The notes under the pieces were generated by a model. The model was not told where the DNA came from and searched no databases. It saw only the letters and a list, made by a program, of their open reading frames with translations. A stretch of 64,000 bases of DNA from Nereocystis luetkeana (lineage: Eukaryota > Sar > Phaeophyceae > Laminariales > Laminariaceae), in the NCBI GenBank assembly GCA_031213475.1, contig JARUPZ010000014.1:1178001-1242000 (forward strand). The letters run 5' to 3'. Shown here piece after piece: positions 30,448 to 45,400 of the stretch. The first letter of the stretch is position 1. Each line of letters starts with the position of its first letter. The position numbers were made by a program, and so were the translations under genes.

Positions 30448-33400
30448 CTGGGGTCGGTAGACAAGGGGCATGACACAAGTCGGCACAGGAAGGCGCCGTA
30501 AAGAGACACAGCAGCTTGTTAAAAACGGTAATAATGAGACAAGCTAATTTACACGGCCATGAAAAATACAGGGCATGCCTTACGGTTCAGCTGGGTGAAG
30601 CCGGGGATCTGAAGCCGAATCTCCACGCCGTCCGACCAGGAGTCTCCATTAACACCATCACTAACTGAAATACCACCACCGCCACAACCACCACCACTAC
30701 CACCACAAAACTACACTACCAAAACCACCACCACTACTACTACCAACACCAAAACTAGCGCCACCACCACCACTACCACCGCTACCAACGACAAAACTAC
30801 CAAGACCATCAGCACCACTACCACCACCACCGCCATCACCAACAAAACTATCATCACCACCAACACCACCCCCACCAATACCACTAACCTCACGGGTGAG
30901 CCACTCGTAATCCTTAGCGACGAGATCCCCACGCCCGCACGGGTGCCCCTTCCTCCCATCCAAGCCGGGCGATATTATGACCAGGTCCGGACGGAACCCT
31001 TCCAGCGCAGCAGACAGCACACCCAAAGCACCGCCGCCCCCGCTCCCCCCTTCCTCCCCTCCTCCATCAAGCCGCCTTCGGGTCAACCGCACCCCCTCTT
31101 TACCGGCTGTGGTGCTGGCGGTGGTGCTGATGGGACGGCGCATATCCTTCTCCTTAGGGAGGAGGCGAAGGGCGTGCTCGTGCGCTACCGTGCCAGTGTT
31201 GTCGTCGTCTCCGTCTGCAGGGGAGGGGGGATAGGGGTGGGTAGTAAGGGGTGGGGCGTTAGGGGTGATTGGGGGTGGGGGGCGTACTCATTTGTTGCTT
31301 GCCTTAGTCATTTGACCATTACACACGCATCCCTTCAAGACGGGGGGGGGGGGGGGGGGGGGGTCGGGCGAGCAGGGAAGGGAAGGAGGGGGGGGGGGGG
31401 GGGTGAAACACAAAGCGGTGGCACAAAATAACGTAGGCCGACTGGTGAGAAAAATAGCAACCACGACCATACGGTATTCCACAAAGTGAGGAGGAGGCGT
31501 TGTAAGGACGGGGGGGGGGTGAGGGAGGGGTACTCATGTCATGCATGGCCGTAGTCTAATGACCATAATAGGCCGCCGCATCCTTACAGTGCAGGGACGG
31601 GTCGGATTTTCACCGACCAGGCAGACATTGCTTGCACCAAGCGCGAAGCGCCGTGAGGTGTTCGGCGAGTCGCATGAACGGTGGGCTGCATTCTACTGAC
31701 ATCCACTTGTGAGACTTGTGAGGTGCAATTTTCGGTTGGGGGGGGAGGGGGGAGGGGGGGAGAGGGCGGAGCGTGCCCCAAGTGCTTCTTACCAGCGGTA
31801 CTTACTACAGTTCAATATGTGTATGATAAAAACGGAACGAAAACAACCATCGCAAATAATTGGCAAACAAAAAAAACGCCCGTGAGACGGAACGAAAAAC
31901 GATACATATATGATGGATGCACCCGGTCGGTGAACACAATGACAACGAACACATGCGAATATCAGGCGCGAGAACGGATTCAATGTACAACAAAGCAACA
32001 AAGCAACAAAGCAACAAAACCACACTGACAACACCAAGACCGACCGGGGTTACACTTTGGCGGTATCGCGGGCTGGAGTGCATGGTGCGGCCCTCGCCCC
32101 ACGAGCCGGAGGCGAGGCGCGCCCCCCCGCCAGGAGTCCCCGGAGGGCCCCGATACATCGAAACTTCGATATTCCGATATATCGACATACCGATAAATCG
32201 ATATATCAACATATCGATAAATTGATAATATACATACTCCGATATATCGATATTTCGATACTTCGATATATCGCAAATCTAATATTTCGATGTGCCAACA
32301 TGTTCGATATATCGCATGCCCGATATTTCAGTGCAAGAATGCGTGACACGCACCTGACACTGCGATGGAGGCGTAGAGGAACGCCGGGTCGAGGGTGCGG
32401 CAAAGAATGTCAGCCGTACCGGTCGCCAGATGGGCGTCCAAGTCCACAACCGCCACACGCCCAACGGACCTGCGGCGTGAAGAGATGGCGAAATAATCAA
32501 TGAAGTTCGAGGACGAGACACCGGGATATAATTAGTAAATCATGGAACCAAAGCATGGAAAGAGGCAGTCGTTACCGCTATATTACCGTCCTACTGTAGT
32601 TACCGCTACATCGCTACTTCGTCTTTACCGCTACATCGTCACAGGTACCGCTTCACCGTTACAGCTATCGTTATATTGTTGTAACTACCGTCAGGTCCTC
32701 ACATATACCGCTGCGACCACACGGTGAACGTTAAATACCGTTGCCGCCACGTAGATAATTCCAGGCAATACTGTTTCCTTTATCGCTACCGCTACCGTTT
32801 ACCGCCACACTTTTTACAGTTGCCGCCACCTCGTCAGAGTTACGCTACGTCGCAACAAAAACCGCCACATCACATCACAAATATACCGCTACCGCCACCA
32901 CTACGCATCGCTATCCCACGCCAATGAACTTGCACCCCTGCAGTTTTCATTTTTTTTTTTTTTTTTTTTTTTTATCCTCCGGCGGATTGGTAAAAATAAA
33001 GCTTAAGCTCACCACACTTCCACGTTCGTGTCGTGTGTCAATTTAGCCCATTTTTATTTGTTTCTGTTTTACCCTCCGGCGGACCGGTAAAAATAAAGCT
33101 TAAGCTCACCACACTTCTACGTTCAGATTTCTTGTCGTGTGTGTATTTAACCCATAGATCCCCGTTGCAACAGCAGAGCAGGCTGCTGCTACCACTGGCG
33201 CTTGGGCACGTTGACCCGACCTGACCCCCGAGAGGGGATGTAGCTGTACCGCTGTTCACTGCAAGCCGGCCTATCGTCACACATCGTTGGTGTGTTGATG
33301 TTGCCTGTAAAATACTACAAACATCGTATCGTTAACAACACCGGTATCATCAAATTGTTGCAGTTATTTCGAACGCTGCATCCTTGCTCTTACCGATAAC

Positions 33401-36400
33401 GCCACATCGTTAACATGACCGGTACCAATACCACCACCTACCGCGATAACTTACCTGGTACATCGTTCCAGTTCCTGCAACACCATGCTTCGCACCAGTA
33501 CATCGTTACCGCTGCCGCTCGTACCGCCACCACTACCACCACCGCCACGCCACGAGCACAAAAAAAACACCGATACCGCTTCTCGTCTTTTTATTAACTT
33601 TCCGGCGGATTGGTATGTGGAAACACGCAGAACACAAAACATCGATGTAGCCGTACCCAGCACTCACCACTGCAAATGGGCGTAGAGCGCCCCGACGGCC
33701 ACGCTGTTCACCGAAAACGGCCGCCCGTCCGACTCCTCCCGCCCGCCCTCCCGTCCCTCCCGTCCCTCCGAACAGCCCCCGCTCCCGACATGCATACCAC
33801 GGGTTTCGACGAGACAGAGGGCGTTCGCACATTTGCCCGAGAGCACGGCAGACACTCCTCGCACCACGCACGCCGCCGACGCTGAGGCGGGACCCCATGC
33901 CTCCCATCCCCGGGCCACCATGCTCTTTAGGAAGCCGTGGGTGTGCGCTTGGGCAAGGTATTGCTGAAAATTGATGGAAGCGAGGAGAGGGGGGGGGGGG
34001 GTGATACGTACGCGAATAACGTGAGTTGAAAATAGAAAAAACGAAATCAAGCACAAGATTAGACTGAGGCGAGGGAAGGGAGAGTGTGTGTGTGGGGGGG
34101 GGGGCGGGGCGGGGGGCAGGGGGAGCGGGCGGGCCGGGGGGGAGGGGTTGGTACGCGAAAAGCGGAGGGACTATTTTGCAATTTCCAGGGCAATTTTGTT
34201 TTTGTAGGACGCCTCATGGCTCTACGTACGCGTACACTCCAATAGATAAAACGAGCTTGCTCCCGCCTGGCTAAAAGACAAGAGTACTCCAATAATAAAC
34301 ATGGTCTCGCTGTGACGTGGCCAACCATCGCGCTTGTACCATACGGCCGCCCACCTTCTGGTTTCCCCCGGGGCCCCAGCCCCCCCACCCCACCCCCACG
34401 CTGCCAACGTCAGCGGCCTCCTCGGGAGTCTCAATCACCAGTCCCCCCTTTCGCGACGCCTCCAGAACGCCTTCCAGCTCTGTCCAAACGCTGTCAGATT
34501 TATTCGGGGCCGACGTGGTCGGCCTCAGTACCAGCGTCGAACACCTCGCCGACAAAGCATGGGCACCCTCCGCCACCCCCCCGCCTCCTTCTCTCCCTCC
34601 TACTCCTGCTCCTCCTTGTCCCACTAGGTCGCCTGCTTTCTCCCCTTTTCCTCCTACCAATCCTGCTCCGCTGACCACAGTAGCTAAGTTCCCGTTTGGG
34701 CGCGCCGTTTCCGTGCACGCACCGCCGCCCTTTTCACGGCCATCCCCACTACCAGCCTCGCCAACCTCGGCTTCGGCTGCACCACAGGCGCTGGTAGCGC
34801 GGCGCAAAAGGAGACACCTGACCCCGATCCACTCCCGTGCGGCAAGGTCAAGCTTTCGCGCTTGAATTATCAGCCGCGCCGCTTCCATGTCCCTCTGGAT
34901 GAACCGCCCCCCTCCAGACCCGGAACCACTGTTCTGTCGACCCCTTCCGCCCCCTCCGCCTCCTCCCTCATTTCCTCCTCCTCCTCCTCCACCCGCTCCT
35001 CCTCCACTACCCGCTCCGGCTCCTGCTGCTGTTCCAAACCCTTTCCCGCTCACCCCCGACGCTGCTATTTCTCTCCCCGCACCCCCTTCTCTTCGATCGC
35101 CACCACAGCTGCCACCACTACTACCGCCGCCGCCACCATCACTGCCGCGGGCTGGGGCTGCCGCGGCAGCGGTAACAGCAAGAGCAGCAACAGAAGTCGC
35201 CGAGCCGGCAGCCCCTCCTCCGACTCCCGCAGCAACCTCCGCGGATGGGGGAACATTGGCGCTTGCGGCTTCGGCAACCGCCGCCGTCGCCGCCGCTGCC
35301 CCCACCGCCATCACCACCCCTGCCGCCTCGTCCATCTCCATCGCGGCACTTCCCCGCGACGGCGGCAGGACTCGCCGCCACGGTTGCTCTTGGGTGTCAC
35401 CCTCCACGTCGCTCCCCGCCAACTCCGGCTTTACCTTTTCGGTACTCGCCTCGACCCGGGAGACGGCAACAGCCTCCCCGACATCCGCACGACTTGTATC
35501 GCCGATACGGTCCGCAGCCGGCGCAAGCTCCGAGGACAAGACAGCGGCACCAGCAGCACCAGCAGTAGAAGAGGAAGGAGAAAAATACAGGGGCGTTTCC
35601 GTCGAGTGCCCGGGAAGTCCGACGCAGGAAGGGAGCGACGATGACGATGACGACGAGGCTTCCTCTTCAGCTTGAATCAGACATACTTCCGCCTCCCTCT
35701 CTCGTCTGTAGGCATCGGCCAGGCGTCGAACCTGGTGTATACGGAGGCGGGAAATAGCGGGGCCAAATACGGGGGGGGGGGGGGGGTTGTTTTCGCATTA
35801 AACACGTATTTCTACCCAACGACAACAGCACACCCGGTGTCCATTCTGATTCTTCATCCCAAGGAGATACAAGCCATGTGGTCACAGGCTGAGAGACAGA
35901 GAAAGCCAAAGTAATCGCGAACGGATCGAGGTGAGCATACGAAATGCCAACGGGTGCGACAGGGCAACACAAAGCAAGCCGATCAAGAAAATAAGAACTG
36001 ATAACAGACAAGCGACGAAAACATGGGTCACCGGCCGCCGTGTTGGAGCAAGAAAACGTCACACGAGGTCTGCAACGACATCACGAATCACGCCGTTTCA
36101 GCAAACTACGAAACCCTTCGCGCGAAACGTTTTGCAGCGCGCCCCGTCGGCGTCACTCGTATCTCTCATGTAACGCGCGGCACGCTCAGGCGCTACGTAG
36201 CTATCGTCCGACCACCCCACCATATTGTACACCGTCCTACCACCCCCCTCTTTAGCCCGTCCCACCGTCCCACCATCCCACCGCGCCCTATTGTACCGTC
36301 TATCCCACCACCCCACGGTCCCACTACCCCACCACCTCACCGTCCCATCCGACAGTCCCATGACCCCGCCGTCCCCCTGTCGTACCGCCGCTTTATCCCA

Positions 36401-39400
36401 CTACCCATCATCTCCCCACGGTCCCACCATCTCATCACCCCATCGCCTGATCCCACAAGCCCCCATTACCCCACCACCCCATCATCTCACCAACACACCA
36501 CACCGTCCCGCCATCCAACCATCCCGCCAACCCACAGCCTTACCGTTGCACAGGTCAACCATCCCACCGTCCCATGGTCTCATCCCACCACCCCACAGTC
36601 CCATCACCCCACCATCCCACCATGCCCCCTTACCACCGTCCCACCAACCCATGGCCTGACCATCCCACTATCTCAGTCCCACCACCCCACGGTCCGACCA
36701 TCCCATCACCGTCCCACCGTCCCACCATCCCACCATTCTACGTCCCACCACCGTCCCAAAGTCCCACCACCCCACGGTCCGACCATCCCACCATTCTACC
36801 GTCCCACGGTCCCACGGTCTCACGGCCACACAGTCCGACCAGTTCACCACCGTCCCACCGTCTCATCACCCCACCATCCCACGATCCGACCATCCCACCA
36901 TTCTACCGTCCTACCGTCCCATCATCCCACCATTCTACCGTCCCACCCCCCCACGGTCCTACCTTGTCCTCCTTCATGCCCGCCAGCAACGCCTCTGTCT
37001 CCGTTCCCTGGGCCTCCATCTCTCTCACGCGCACTCTCGACTTGGACAGGTGAGCCTTTTCTTTCCTGATCATCGACTGCGGCGGTCCAAAAACGGAAGG
37101 CAAGAAAAAATGGAGGCGTTTCTACCCCGGGAATAGGGGACATATAAAATAACCCCGGGTCTTCATGTAACCCACCCGGTAGGTTCGCAAGCGGGCATTA
37201 CCGGCTCCAGGGTTACTACCATCCGCACTTGATTCTCTTCACATCCCAAAGAGGAGTTGACCTCGCCCCAACCCCCGCCCCATCTTGCCCTATCTGCCCG
37301 CAGAAAATCATTTACGCACCTCTAGGCTATCAAGGGTGTCGCGGGCAATGGACGGCTCTCCCTCCGCCCAGCACTCGTCGGCTAGGGCCCTGAGCGTCTT
37401 GATGCGTTCGGTCTTCAAAGCCATTCGGCGCCGGATTCGGTCGAGGTCGGACCGAATAGCACCCCTATTCGGCGGCGATCAGCGAGTGAGTAGCGAGTGA
37501 AAAGGAAAGGAAGGGAGTTTGACACATGGAGTTGAGCTGCGCTGGGTGCAAACGCGCGGTCAGACCTTGACTTTGACAATGACTTCACCTTAACCCTACG
37601 CTTTTGACCTTGACCTTAACCTCAACCTTACCCGTAACCTTGACCTTACCCTTTTAACCTCAACCCTGACCTTAACCTTGTCCTCAACCTTACCCGTAAC
37701 CTTGACATTGACGTCAACCTTGCCCTTTTAGCTCTAACCTTGATCTTAACCTTACCCAACCTTGACAGTAACCTTGCCCTTACCCTTGACCTTAATATTT
37801 TACCCTTTCAACCTAAATCTTGACCTCAACCCTACCCGTAACCGTAACCTCAACATTACCCTGCTACCATAAGCTTGACCTCACCCTTCGACCTCAACCT
37901 TGACAATGACCTTACGCTTACCCGTAAACTCAACGTTACCCTGGTACCCCATAAAGCTTTGACCTAAACTTTACCGTGACCTTAAGCTTACCCTTTTAAG
38001 CGTGAACATGACCTTAACCTCAATCGTAAACCATGGCCTTATCCATAACCTCAACCTTGAACTTGATCTTAACGGTAAGCTTAAGCGTGACCCTTAACGG
38101 TAACCTCAGCATTCAACGGTAAACCATAGCCATGAACTTTGATCTCAGCGGTAACCATAACCCCAACCCTGGCCTCGAGCTTGGCATACACCTTAACCCA
38201 GGCCTTGACCTTGACATACACCCACCACTACATGCAGTACTCCGTAGATACAGTCCTACTGCCCCCTCTTTCTGACCTCTTGCTTTCCAGACGTCGAAGA
38301 CGTTCTTCCAGTCTGCCGAGGCCGTTCTCCCTGCTGGCTTGCCCGCGCCGCATGAGAGCGTCATGGCTGCCAAACACACACGAACAAGGCAAACCATCAC
38401 ACATCACGTATCAGATTCTCAATCAACGATTTACGTACCAATCTGTACCAAAATATAGTCATCGTTTGTATACTAATATCCAATCCAATTGGTTCCTATA
38501 TTTAGCGACAGAGTTGTGAACATTTGGGGGCAGACACATCCCCGATTCACTATGACAGGATCTGCATGTTCTACATCGTGTTATCGGGTAGGACGTGTAT
38601 GCCACAGCTCTTGTACAACATCTCACGACGGGAAAAGTACCTATAGGTGTCAATAGTATGTAGATGATCTAGATGATCTAGACGATCTACTACTACAGAT
38701 CGTGACCTGCCTGATGTGTCATACGGCACACAGTGGCAGACACGCCGGTCCGATCGAGGTGGGTGGGTTGCGCAAAAGAGACATAGCAAGGTTGAAAACA
38801 GATTAAGGGAGACGATACCAATGGGAGGCGATAGATCAAGCCACCGGTGAGTGTTGTGGGCGAGTGCTATGGGCGAGTGCCATAGGCGAGTGCTATGGGC
38901 GAGTGCTATGGGCGAGTGCTATGGGCGAGAGCTATGGGCGACTGCTATGGGGGGGGCAATCTATGTAGGTCTTCATCTCCTGGACAAAGAGAAATAGGTC
39001 GTCCAAACCCGACCTGAACCAAGACAAATTCGTGCGAAATATTCCGAACTAATCAGACGAGGCATGGTGTGTTCGCGCCATCGCATCGACGCGCCGCGCG
39101 TCCCGTGGTCGCCAGGGTACATCTCAGGTACATCCCCGGGTTTCCTAGGTGGATCTGGATCGTGCGGCGGATAAAACGGATCACTATATAGAGCGACATT
39201 ACTTCGCAATCCCTCCGACTTAATTCTACTCGCGTTATCTGGTCGAGTGATCGTCCACGCGCTTTGGCCATGGGTCCCCTTACCTCTGCCTCGTGGTCCT
39301 CTCCACCGATCTGTGCACATCTTCCACGAGCGACACAAACTCTCCCAGCCCAAGTTTCACCGCCTCCCCATCATCCCCATCCCGACCCCCACCCCCTCTC

Positions 39401-42400
39401 CCTCCCCGCTCCCCCTCTTCACCCCCTTCCCGCCTGTCCCCGCAACCCCCCTCACCCCCCCCGGCCGACAAGTCCGCCCGAAGCAGCAACCTCATTTTCC
39501 CGGCCAGCTGTTCCAGAGCCTCCGTCCTCAACCCCGCCGCATAACCCCCTCCGACTAGCGTGGAACACCCTCCCGCTCCTTGTCCCTCTACCGCCGCCAC
39601 CACCATCGTCCCTGATACTCCCGCCGCCGCCGCCGCCGTCGCTGCTGGCGAGGCACAGGCCCCCGCTTCCAAAAGCGACACGAGCGCAGGCCCTCCCTTC
39701 CCACCATTCCCCCTCCTGCTGGGGCAATCAGAGGTGGGGCCGGGGCCTCTCTTTTTCACGGCCGGGGGAGCAGAGGCAGGGGCGGCGGCGGGGAGCAGGA
39801 GGGCGCGGAGACGCGTCAGCACGGCCGCGGGGCGGTTGACCCACGCGGCGGCGTTGCACATCCAGCGTTCCCGCGCTCCCTCCCCGTCGTCGTTTTCGTC
39901 TCTGTCGTCGTCGTTGCCCCCACCTCCCCGTTGGCCTTTGCTTCCGCCAGCTGCTGCTGCTGCTGCTAATGCTGCTCCGTCTCCATTGGAGAGGTTGTCG
40001 GCGGCGGTGCGCGCTCGATTGATGGCGGCGGTCGCGGTGGTGGTGGCAGACGCGGTAGACGAGGACAACGAAGCCCACCCGCCCCTCGCCAGCGCCGGCC
40101 TGGGTCCTGCAAGCGGTGTCGGCGAGAATATTTTCCCAACCCCGGCACCAACTTCGCGGACACCAACACCAACACCACTTCCACCAACACCAGCACCAGC
40201 ACCACCAGCACCACCGCCACTGCCACCGGCAACACCATCACCACCGCCGCGAGGAAGGCGAGGGACCGCGCCTCCAGACGGCGCCGGCAACACCGAAAGG
40301 GATGCCTGGGCGCCGTCCCCTCCCTCCTTCTCCACCTTGTCGGCAACCGACGTGCTTGCGGAGGAAGAAACGACAACTCCTTCTGCTGCCGCCGCCACCA
40401 CCACCGCCTTTTTGGTAGACCAGCTACCTACACCACCACCGCCACCACCGCCACCACCACCGACCACCCCAGCCCCCATACCCACCCCCGCTGCCGACAC
40501 CGCTGATGCTGCCACAGACGCACCCACCGGAAAATTATCAAGCTTGAGGCGCACGAACCTCCGCCCCGTAAAAGCCAACTTTACCTCAACCTTCCCCGAC
40601 CAGCGCCCCTCCCCCCGGTCCCCGTTCGCCCCTCCAACGCCACCCCCAGGATTTCCACCACCCCGACCCCCCAGCCCCGAGGCTGAGAGGCGTGGCCTGC
40701 CCGGCCCCGCCGCCCCACCCCGTCCTCCCTGCTGGGCCGGGCCATCCTCATGGAGTTCACGGCGACCGCGCTTTCGAGTTCCTCCGACGCGGAAGCGGTA
40801 GCCGCGCGCGTACTGGTCCACCTACGGTTGGGGCCGCAAGGAGGCGAGCGGGGGAGGCGGGGGGGGGGGGTAGGGGGACGGGGGAGAGGGAGATTGGGAG
40901 GGGGTAATCATGTCATGCTTGGCCGTAGTCGTATTACCATAGACCGTCGAGGGGGGGCGGGGGGGAGAGGGGAAGCGTGCGGGGGGGGGGGAGCAGGGGG
41001 GTCCGGTCGTCTTCACCGAAGCGAGAGCGTTGGGTAGGGTGAGGGCGTGTCCTGCCCCTGCTCTGGTCTGCCCTAGCATCCCTGCCACTACGGTCTCTTG
41101 TTCGATGGACGATTGCCGACACACGCGCGGACTGCAAGACGACAAAAAACGGCGACCCCGTGCGCTCTGCGCTCTGGGCTCCACACTCTGCCGGAGAGAC
41201 AGGGACGAAAGGAAGACAAAGCTTCCAAGAGTGCGTTTAGTAGTGTTGGTAGGGTAAATACTCTGGGGGTACCCGGGTATCTACCTGATACTCTGGGGGC
41301 ACCCGGGTACCTTGACTTTGGGGGTACCCGGCAACCTTACCGATACTGTGGGTACCTACCCGATACTTGGGGGTATTCGGGAGTTTACCCGATACTCTGG
41401 GATATCCGGGTACCTACCCGATATGCTGGGGGTACCCGGGTACCTTGCCGATTCTCTGGGGGTACCCGAGTACCTTGCCGATACTTTGGGGGTACCCGAG
41501 TATCTTGCCGACACTCCAGGGGTACCCGTGTACCTATCCGAGTATTAATTTAACAACCAGGTTTGGTTACCGGGTACTCCGGAGTAGTATGGTATACCCT
41601 ACTCTCAATATCATCAGACACACCTTTGAAAAAAAAGTAGAGAGTAACCCAAGTTTCTGTTTCGAAAGGCGCAAGGCGCTTGTTTGCAGGTGATGAAGTA
41701 TGGGTTTCGAGTTTTTTGTTTTGTGAGGTTTCTGATCGAGGCGGCCACCTGTTGTACCGGTCTACCAATAGAGAAACTTGGTTGGTCTGCTGGAGACGGC
41801 GACGATAGGGGTATATACTGTAGATGTCTACGAGTACCTCACATCACTTTTTCGCCGATACATGTGACCGAGATGGAGCTTCTCGACCAAGGAACTACCT
41901 GCACATTCCCCCGTAACTACCTGTACATCACCCCGTATCCCATCTGTGTTGTGCACAGGAGCTTCCGTCGGCATCGAGGTCATGGTTCATCGGGCTCTTT
42001 GATTATTTCAGAACTGCTACGACTGCAGTCCCGTTTTGGGGACAAAACACTAGTACTTAGTCCCCCAAAAGAGGCTGTGGTCCTAAAAGGCTTGAGCCTA
42101 CACATTTTTCTGGAAGTCAGTTTTCGTGACTTGCTAAGGGTACTACTAATACCACTAATGAACTACAGGTAGGGATATTATGGAGCTCCTATGGCGAGGA
42201 TTCCCAGAAAAAAAATATGATAGAGGGCTACCGCTAGCGTGGCACCCGTCGACTGAGTGAGAGCTTCCCTCCTCTCCCTCCTACGCCCCCTCAACCTGTA
42301 TGACAGACATGACAGACATGACAGACATGACAGACATCACAGACATCACAGACACCTACCTCAAAAATAAGAATTTTCGAACAGAAGCCTCAACAAGCAG

Positions 42401-45400
42401 AAACTTGGTTGCCCAGTAAATAAAATGTGCATTTTGCCGATTCTCGAGCTTGTTTTTTGCGGGAAGGGCGATCGAGCCACGCCCTTCAACTCGACTAGTT
42501 CAAGTCGGTCACTAGTCCACGGCTGTCAGTCCGTTCTCTTTCGAAAACAAACGAGAGGAAACTTCAAGCAGAAGCAAACAAGAAGTCTCCCCCCCCACCC
42601 CCACCCCCCATACCCTCCCCTCTCCTGCCCCCTCCCCAATAACCTAAACGACTCGGATCAGGTCGGGTCTAAACCTCACCTCTGCTCCGTCCTCCTCCTC
42701 CAGCCCCCCATCCTCCCCACCCTGCTGCTGCTGCTGCTGCTGCCGCTGCTGCTCATGCTGCTCCCTCTGATCCTGCAGATCCTTGGCGCGCTTGTAGGAG
42801 TTGATTCTCCTCGCTAACCGTGCCGGCGCCAAGCGGTCGTAGTAGGCCGTTCGCTCAGGTACCGGTTTGATGACTTTTTTCGATTTTTCCTGTAAAAACA
42901 AAACACAGCACGTATATCAAAAACAGTAACAGCACCAGTAACAGTAACGATAATACTAACAACAATAACAATACAGAGTATTTGGTACCTTCGTTTTTTT
43001 TCGTTTTTTTCTTTTTTTTCTTCATGTTCCTTCTTCGTGTTATGGTTTCTTCTTTTTTCTATTATTTTAATCGGGTGTACATATAATAGCATGGATATGT
43101 TCCTGGTGTCATTTGGTTGCAAGTGACACGGAATGGTATACCACAGCTCCTTAGTTCCGTTTCCCTTACAGACTGGTATGATACTGCCGTGCGCACCATT
43201 TCGTACTTGTTTGTTTTCTCCAATCGAGATGCATTTTAGTTACACCTGTTGTGTGACCGCAGGCAGGATTTCAGGGAAATGAGCTATTAAATAGAGTAAT
43301 GTGAGAACATCATCATTATCATCATGAATACAGCACATTATAGCTAATAAATGAACGAACAAATAACACAAAAAACAGAAAAAAGAGGACACTGTTGTGT
43401 GAGCGGGGGCCAAATAGACCGCTACTGCTTGTACACTTTGAAACTAACACCAACATAAAATACCCTGTATAGCAACAGTAACAATTGCATACTGTACCAC
43501 CGCACACACGGCAAGGTTGTAACCTCCCTTGCCCTCCCTCCCACCTCCTTCCACCTCCTTGTTTGGGGCCTTAACCAAACCACGCTGCAAACCAAACGGA
43601 ACGGATACATGTCAGAAGAAACCAATCCAGACCAAACCAGTCAAACCGAACCAATCGAAAACCCAAAACAGAACACAAACCAAACCAGCCAGACCAAATA
43701 TTACAAAACCAAGATCGAACCAAACCGAACCGAAGTGAACCGAACCGAAGTGACGTGAAGTGAACCAAACCGAACCAAACCGAACCGAACCGAACCGAAC
43801 CAAACCGAACCCATCCGAACCGAACCGAACCCAACCAAACCAAACCGAACCAAAACCGAAACAAAACGGACCTGGACATGTCGCGCCCACTCCGCCAGCA
43901 GAATGAGGTGCCCAGGTCCTCTTCGGCAAAAGCCGCACTGGGCGGCCCCGGGCAAGCACTTATACCTGGCATACAGACAACGGCAGAAGACCACAGCCAG
44001 ACAGTCAGACAGAAATCCAAGGTTTTCCTACGTGGATGGCGTGATATGTCGTCGGGAGAACGGGAGGGGACGCGTTTTACGATACGGGTAGCAAACTTCC
44101 GATGGAATGGTTTCTGAATGACGGGGTTCCTTGACACAAAAACGTCGGAATGACAATTTTGTTTCGAAAAAAATGACCTTTTTTGCATACTTGGGCCATG
44201 GGATTATCATCGGGATGCAATTTGATTCTTGCTGAAGTCAGTTTTCGGGTGAGGTAAGGACCTCTTCAAGTGAGGCGTCTCAGAAAATTAGAGCGAGCCT
44301 CTATCGTGGAACGCCTCAGGGGTACGTGAGACACTCGTGAAGCATTACTCGGCGTGCATCGAGTCTGAAATATGAGTGTACGAAGGATACGTCAGAAATA
44401 TTACGATACTTCGAAGTATAATAAACGGCAAAAAATGCAAGGAAGTATAACGAAAAAATTAAGAAAAACAACACCAAACCATCACATACCCCAGGTTCTG
44501 CACAAATGCCTGGTGCCTGATATAAGCGATCCTGGGTATACTACGTATGGAAGCAAAAAAATGCAGAAGAGTAAACGATAAGAATGAATCCTTCGTGCGA
44601 TTAAAGAAGCGTTGAAACATCACGAAACGAAAAAAAAAGAAGTGCTTTGCGAGATACCAGCGCAAGAACACAGCAATACCAGAGGCCAAACATAATGAAA
44701 AGCCAGCCTACTACTGTATACTGCCCTGATCCATGAACAACCATTGCCCCATCGTCTCACCGTTAATCCTTATTCCTACCTCCCGGCAAACGCCTGCCGA
44801 GCCTGTACCACAACCCTATCAAGCGCCAGGCGAAACCGTAAAAACACAAAATACACAGCAACACACAAACGTACAACATGTACAACTAAAATACACAAAA
44901 CACACACAAAATTACGTACCTGGTATGATACACATGAAACACACAGAAATGCAAGAATACAAAAGTACATAGAAAAAAGTACGAAAAAGCAGCAGCACGA
45001 ACTAAAAACAACACAACAAAAACACAAGAGAATGAACAAAAAAAACATCAGGCGGCACCTACACATTACGGAAATGCTGGAAAAATAGCTTACACCACCC
45101 CATCCTTCCACAACCCATGGTCCCTTCCTTCCGCCTCCCTCCTCGTCCTTCGTCCCACCTTCCGAGCATCGCCTGCCGTGCCTGCCCCACATCGCTGTCC
45201 AACCACGCCGGGAACCCCTCCAGGCAGCCGCAGCTCGTCGAGCGACGCAGGCATCCGCGGCAAGTCCAAGGGCACTCCAGCACCTCCGCCTCTACATCCA
45301 GAGCGCGGTAGTTCAGCCTTAAGGCGGGAGTGAGGGTGAAGGTGGGGTTGGGGGAAGGGGGGGGGGTTGGGGCAAGGGGGTGTCCGTTTATCGAGAACAA

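Noticed and set aside
31980-32150. Possible extra HDAC-like exon between 32354 and 31214
   Set aside because: No usable acceptor is present, and exon 32354-32469 already joins exon 30889-31214 in phase.
34887-35675. Pro/Ala/Ser-rich plus-strand frames opposite the large minus exons (also at 39560-40801, 57934-58344, 59068-59742 and 60446-61249)
   Set aside because: They are antisense shadows of Gly/Ala-rich minus-strand exons, which have matching splice phases and recognisable ends.
36023-37069. 348-codon His/Pro/Thr frame on the plus strand
   Set aside because: It is translation of the CCCACCATC minisatellite and runs antisense into a real coiled-coil exon.
37565-38225. TTAACC/TTGACC hexamer tract as a telomere or interstitial telomere
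   Set aside because: Units are degenerate and do not match TTTAGGG or TTAGGG in register. The tract lies inside an intron.
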